This document shows positions 62,301-64,000 of a DNA stretch of 64,000 nt, in pieces. A program made the position numbers and the translations under genes. Where the stretch lies: the NCBI RefSeq assembly GCF_963675165.1, contig NC_087388.1:901800-965799 (forward strand), given 5' to 3'. Each line of letters begins with the position of its first letter. Position 1 is the stretch's first letter. The stretch comes from Halichondria panicea. Lineage: Eukaryota; Porifera; Demospongiae; Suberitida; Halichondriidae. The notes beneath the pieces are model-generated. The model ran no database searches and had not been told where the DNA came from. It saw only the letters and a list, made by a program, of their open reading frames with translations.

Positions 62301-62662
62301 TTTTTACTGGTTCTATAATTAGAACGCTTACAGTAAGAGTCGAGCCTCATGTGTGGGGGCGTATGTGGAGTGAGTGTGGGTAGACTTAGTGGTTTATTTA
62401 TTGCCTTACAGGAATCCTAGTTGTCTTAGGAAGGAGAGTCTTGAGAGATCGTTGATCTGAAGCTGATAGCCTCTCTCCTGCAATCCCTCTACCTCGTTGG
62501 AGCGTGTCCTCACCACCTCCAGGAAGTCAGCTATGTCTCCATCGTCACTCGTACTCTGCTGCACAAAGATATCACATGAGCTGACCATTTATAGGTATAC
62601 AGGCTAGGGGAAATCATTACATTGCTCTCATCTGAAGAGAAACGAGCCCCCATGTCATCCAT
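59349..62662 (-). CDS. DCAF11: DCAF11, WD40 substrate receptor of CUL4-DDB1 ligase
   Basis: DCAF11 presents substrates to the CUL4-DDB1 ubiquitin ligase. Sixteen exons: 62662-62621, 62558-62410, 62148-62085, 62032-61940, 61876-61821, 61570-61470, 61401-61299, 61251-61087, 60989-60932, 60872-60780, 60611-60519, 60218-60088, 60022-59881, 59757-59718, 59626-59511 and 59435-59349, giving 510 residues (human 546). WD repeats are evident: FCGTYSKDGSIFLSS, FKALQARDVGWSILD, MIYSGGDDGLCKVWDRRILS, LITNSKDQTIKLWDLRKFSR and GVVRDVSWHPTSPGKLVASS. The WDRR and WDLR ends are DDB1-binding DWD boxes. The start could also be the second ATG at 62653. The N-terminal acidic stretch of vertebrate DCAF11 is shorter here. 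Several introns hold small foldbacks. Confidence 0.95.
59791..59834. repeat. Short perfect hairpin in DCAF11
   Basis: GCCCATAAATAAGAG at 59791-59805 and its exact complement at 59820-59834, with a 14-nt loop. It lies in the intron between exons 13 and 14. Confidence 0.85.
60684..60740. repeat. Decayed family E foldback
   Basis: GCCTCGATTCCAGGCCGC at the left, TGGAGTCGAGGC at the right. The right arm has lost part of the pairing seen at 46352-46410. Confidence 0.6.
62177..62335. mobile_element. MITE-like element, family F (DCAF11 intron 2)
   Basis: 159 bp. The left end TACCGTAAGCGTTCCAATTA continues TAGAACCAG, and the right end CTGGTTCTATAATTAGAACG continues CTTACAGTA, giving inverted repeats of about 29 bp with few mismatches. 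No relative is visible in the window. Confidence 0.85.
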
Positions 62663-62815
62663 AGATAGATATATCTAGATCCAGCAATGGCAATAAAAAC
62701 AAAAGTAGTATATAATTATTGAAGAGAACTGTGTGTACTTTTATTGGTGGGCGTGTCCACATTTCTGATTTGCTGAGTAAGCGGATAAGTTCGAATGGTG
62801 GCTAGCTAGCTGAAG
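62663..62815. promoter_or_regulatory. Divergent promoter region DCAF11 / membrane protein gene
   Basis: 153 bp between start codons. It includes TATATAATTATTG at about 62709 and CTTTTATTGGTGGGCGTGTCC at about 62739, the latter containing a CCAAT box on the minus strand and a GC-box-like GGGCGTG. Confidence 0.45.
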
Positions 62816-64000
62816 ATGTCTCTAGTGTTTCAGACCATGATATTCTCTGTACTGTTACTAGCAGGAGATTGCAACAGCAAAAAACCCTCTCCTGACTCTG
62901 ACAGCCCTACATTCGCAAGAACAGTGAAGGACACAGCAAAATCAGTAGGTCAAGCAGCCAAGACAGTTGGTGACAATGCTTGGAAGCTTAGCAAAGACAC
63001 AGTATCCACAGTATCTGGTATATTCACCAAAAGCACCAATCAACTAGGACCTGATCCTGAGGTAGCAGTGGAGACCAACAGTGATCAATCAAAAGGGACT
63101 AACACTTTGTCTGAAGCCGATGAGGCTAACTGTCTCACCGATGAGGCAAACTGTCCCGCCGATGAGGCTAACTGTCTCGCCGGCCCCGATGAGGCTAACT
63201 GTCCCAGTGATGAGAACGATGATTTGAAGGGGCATGACTTTGATTTGTCGGTGGTTGATACGGATGAGGGTGTATTTAGTCAGCTGTTAGACATAGCCTC
63301 CAGTAGTGTGTCTACAGTCTATAAAACAGCTAAAGAGAACATTTACGACAATGGAGCTAGACTGATGAGGAACTTCTCCAAGATAGTGAGGGAGATAGTA
63401 CATGAGGAGCTGTACGTGTTCCTGCAGACTGTGTTGAGTGGTCTGGGAGCCTCCCTCCTTACCCCGGGTACGCACACAGCTAGTGGTGAAGTTATTCATT
63501 ACAAGAGCTTGTACAGCCTAGTCTATGACAGTCCATATAATTAGTAAATGAGCTACTGTATAGTGGGACATTTTCATGAAGTGTAAAATTTCGCAAAAAT
63601 TAAAACTGGGATAAACTTCCACACACTGGTATTTCACATGCAAAGCTATTAGCATTTTTGCTCAGGGCTCTCGAGCCAAATAGCCACCAGCGAACATTTC
63701 CCCGCTACATGTATACAGTATGAGATTTGTCACTAGTGCGATATCATTAATCCATTCTCTCCCATTGCAGGTGCTACACTTTACTACCTCGGACAGGCGG
63801 CCATGACGATCGTCCTAGTCGTCATTTGTCTCCTCCTCTCGTACGTGTTCCTGTTCCGAGTGTCTATATTCATCATACTGGGAGGCAATGCTTCAGTGTA
63901 CCTGGTCCACCAGTTCATGGGACCAATATGGATCTTTGATTGGATGTTCACTGGCCTGTCTCAATTCACATGGATACTACGCATGACATACAGACATCCC
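62816..64000 (+). CDS. Signal-peptide protein with DEANC repeats and membrane segments (3' end outside window)
   Basis: Exon 1 62816-63467 and exon 2 from 63771 to beyond the right edge. A signal peptide (MSLVFQTMIFSVLLLAG) precedes a Ser/Thr/Lys-rich amphipathic stretch (KDTAKSVGQAAKTVGDNAWK). Four copies of the pentapeptide DEANC follow, at 63119-63210, spaced by four to seven residues. A helical region (VYKTAKENIYDNGARLM, IVREIVHEELYVFLQTVLSG) leads to exon 2, which encodes at least one strongly hydrophobic segment (MTIVLVVICLLLSYVFLF) and a second (SIFIILGGNASVYLVH). The order signal peptide, helices, C-terminal multi-pass region recalls TMEM109/BRI3BP-type proteins, but I do not see a firm match. 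The intron holds a family C relic. Confidence 0.6.
63555..63720. repeat. Diverged family C element in the last gene's intron
   Basis: Left ACTGTATAGTGGGACATTTT, right GAACATTTCCCCGCTACATG then TATACAGTA. Inverted but with several mismatches. Confidence 0.6.

Overview
This 64 kb window is nuclear DNA of an animal, most probably a sponge or another early-branching invertebrate. The evidence is intron-rich genes with GT-AG introns, metazoan genes (ESRP-type splicing regulator, DM13/DOMON Skeletor-type proteins), cilium genes (BBS4, CCDC113), very compact spacing, long (CA)n microsatellites and many short terminal-inverted-repeat (MITE-like) elements. Species assignment is inference; nothing in the sequence names the organism.

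I rebuilt 19 protein genes exon by exon; the summed exon lengths of every complete model are divisible by three. Left to right: BBS4 (-, partial), a type II membrane propeller plus helical-toroid protein (+), GPAA1 (-) with a tRNA-Ser(AGA) in one intron, cytochrome c1 (+), coactosin-like (+), BRD7/BRD9 (-), DDX21 (+), a triple DM13-like GPI-type protein (+), UBE2T (-), a DOMON plus Skeletor C-terminal GPI-type protein (+), a four-dsRBD protein (-), ESRP/fusilli (+), casein kinase 2 alpha (+), MRPL4 (-), EDC4 (+) with an unrecognised antisense ORF in an intron, SNRPD1 (-), CCDC113/CFAP263 (+), DCAF11 (-), and a signal-peptide membrane protein cut by the window end (+).

Strands alternate almost perfectly, giving eight head-to-head pairs, seven of them with only about 130-240 bp between start codons (likely shared promoters), and many convergent pairs about 180-330 bp apart. 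RNA-metabolism genes are well represented (DDX21, four-dsRBD protein, ESRP, EDC4, SNRPD1), but I see no sign that they form a functional cluster.

The most unusual signals are: (1) at least eleven introns in ten genes whose 3' splice site is the end of a (CA)n tract; (2) two introns in which a splice acceptor plus the first bases of the exon has been tandemly multiplied, one array carrying a MITE inside it; (3) the domains of the animal Skeletor protein split over two neighbouring genes; (4) at least six families of short inverted-repeat elements, several present in two to five copies inside introns, including one large element with a TATA box and a small ORF; (5) a roughly 200-codon antisense ORF inside an EDC4 intron.
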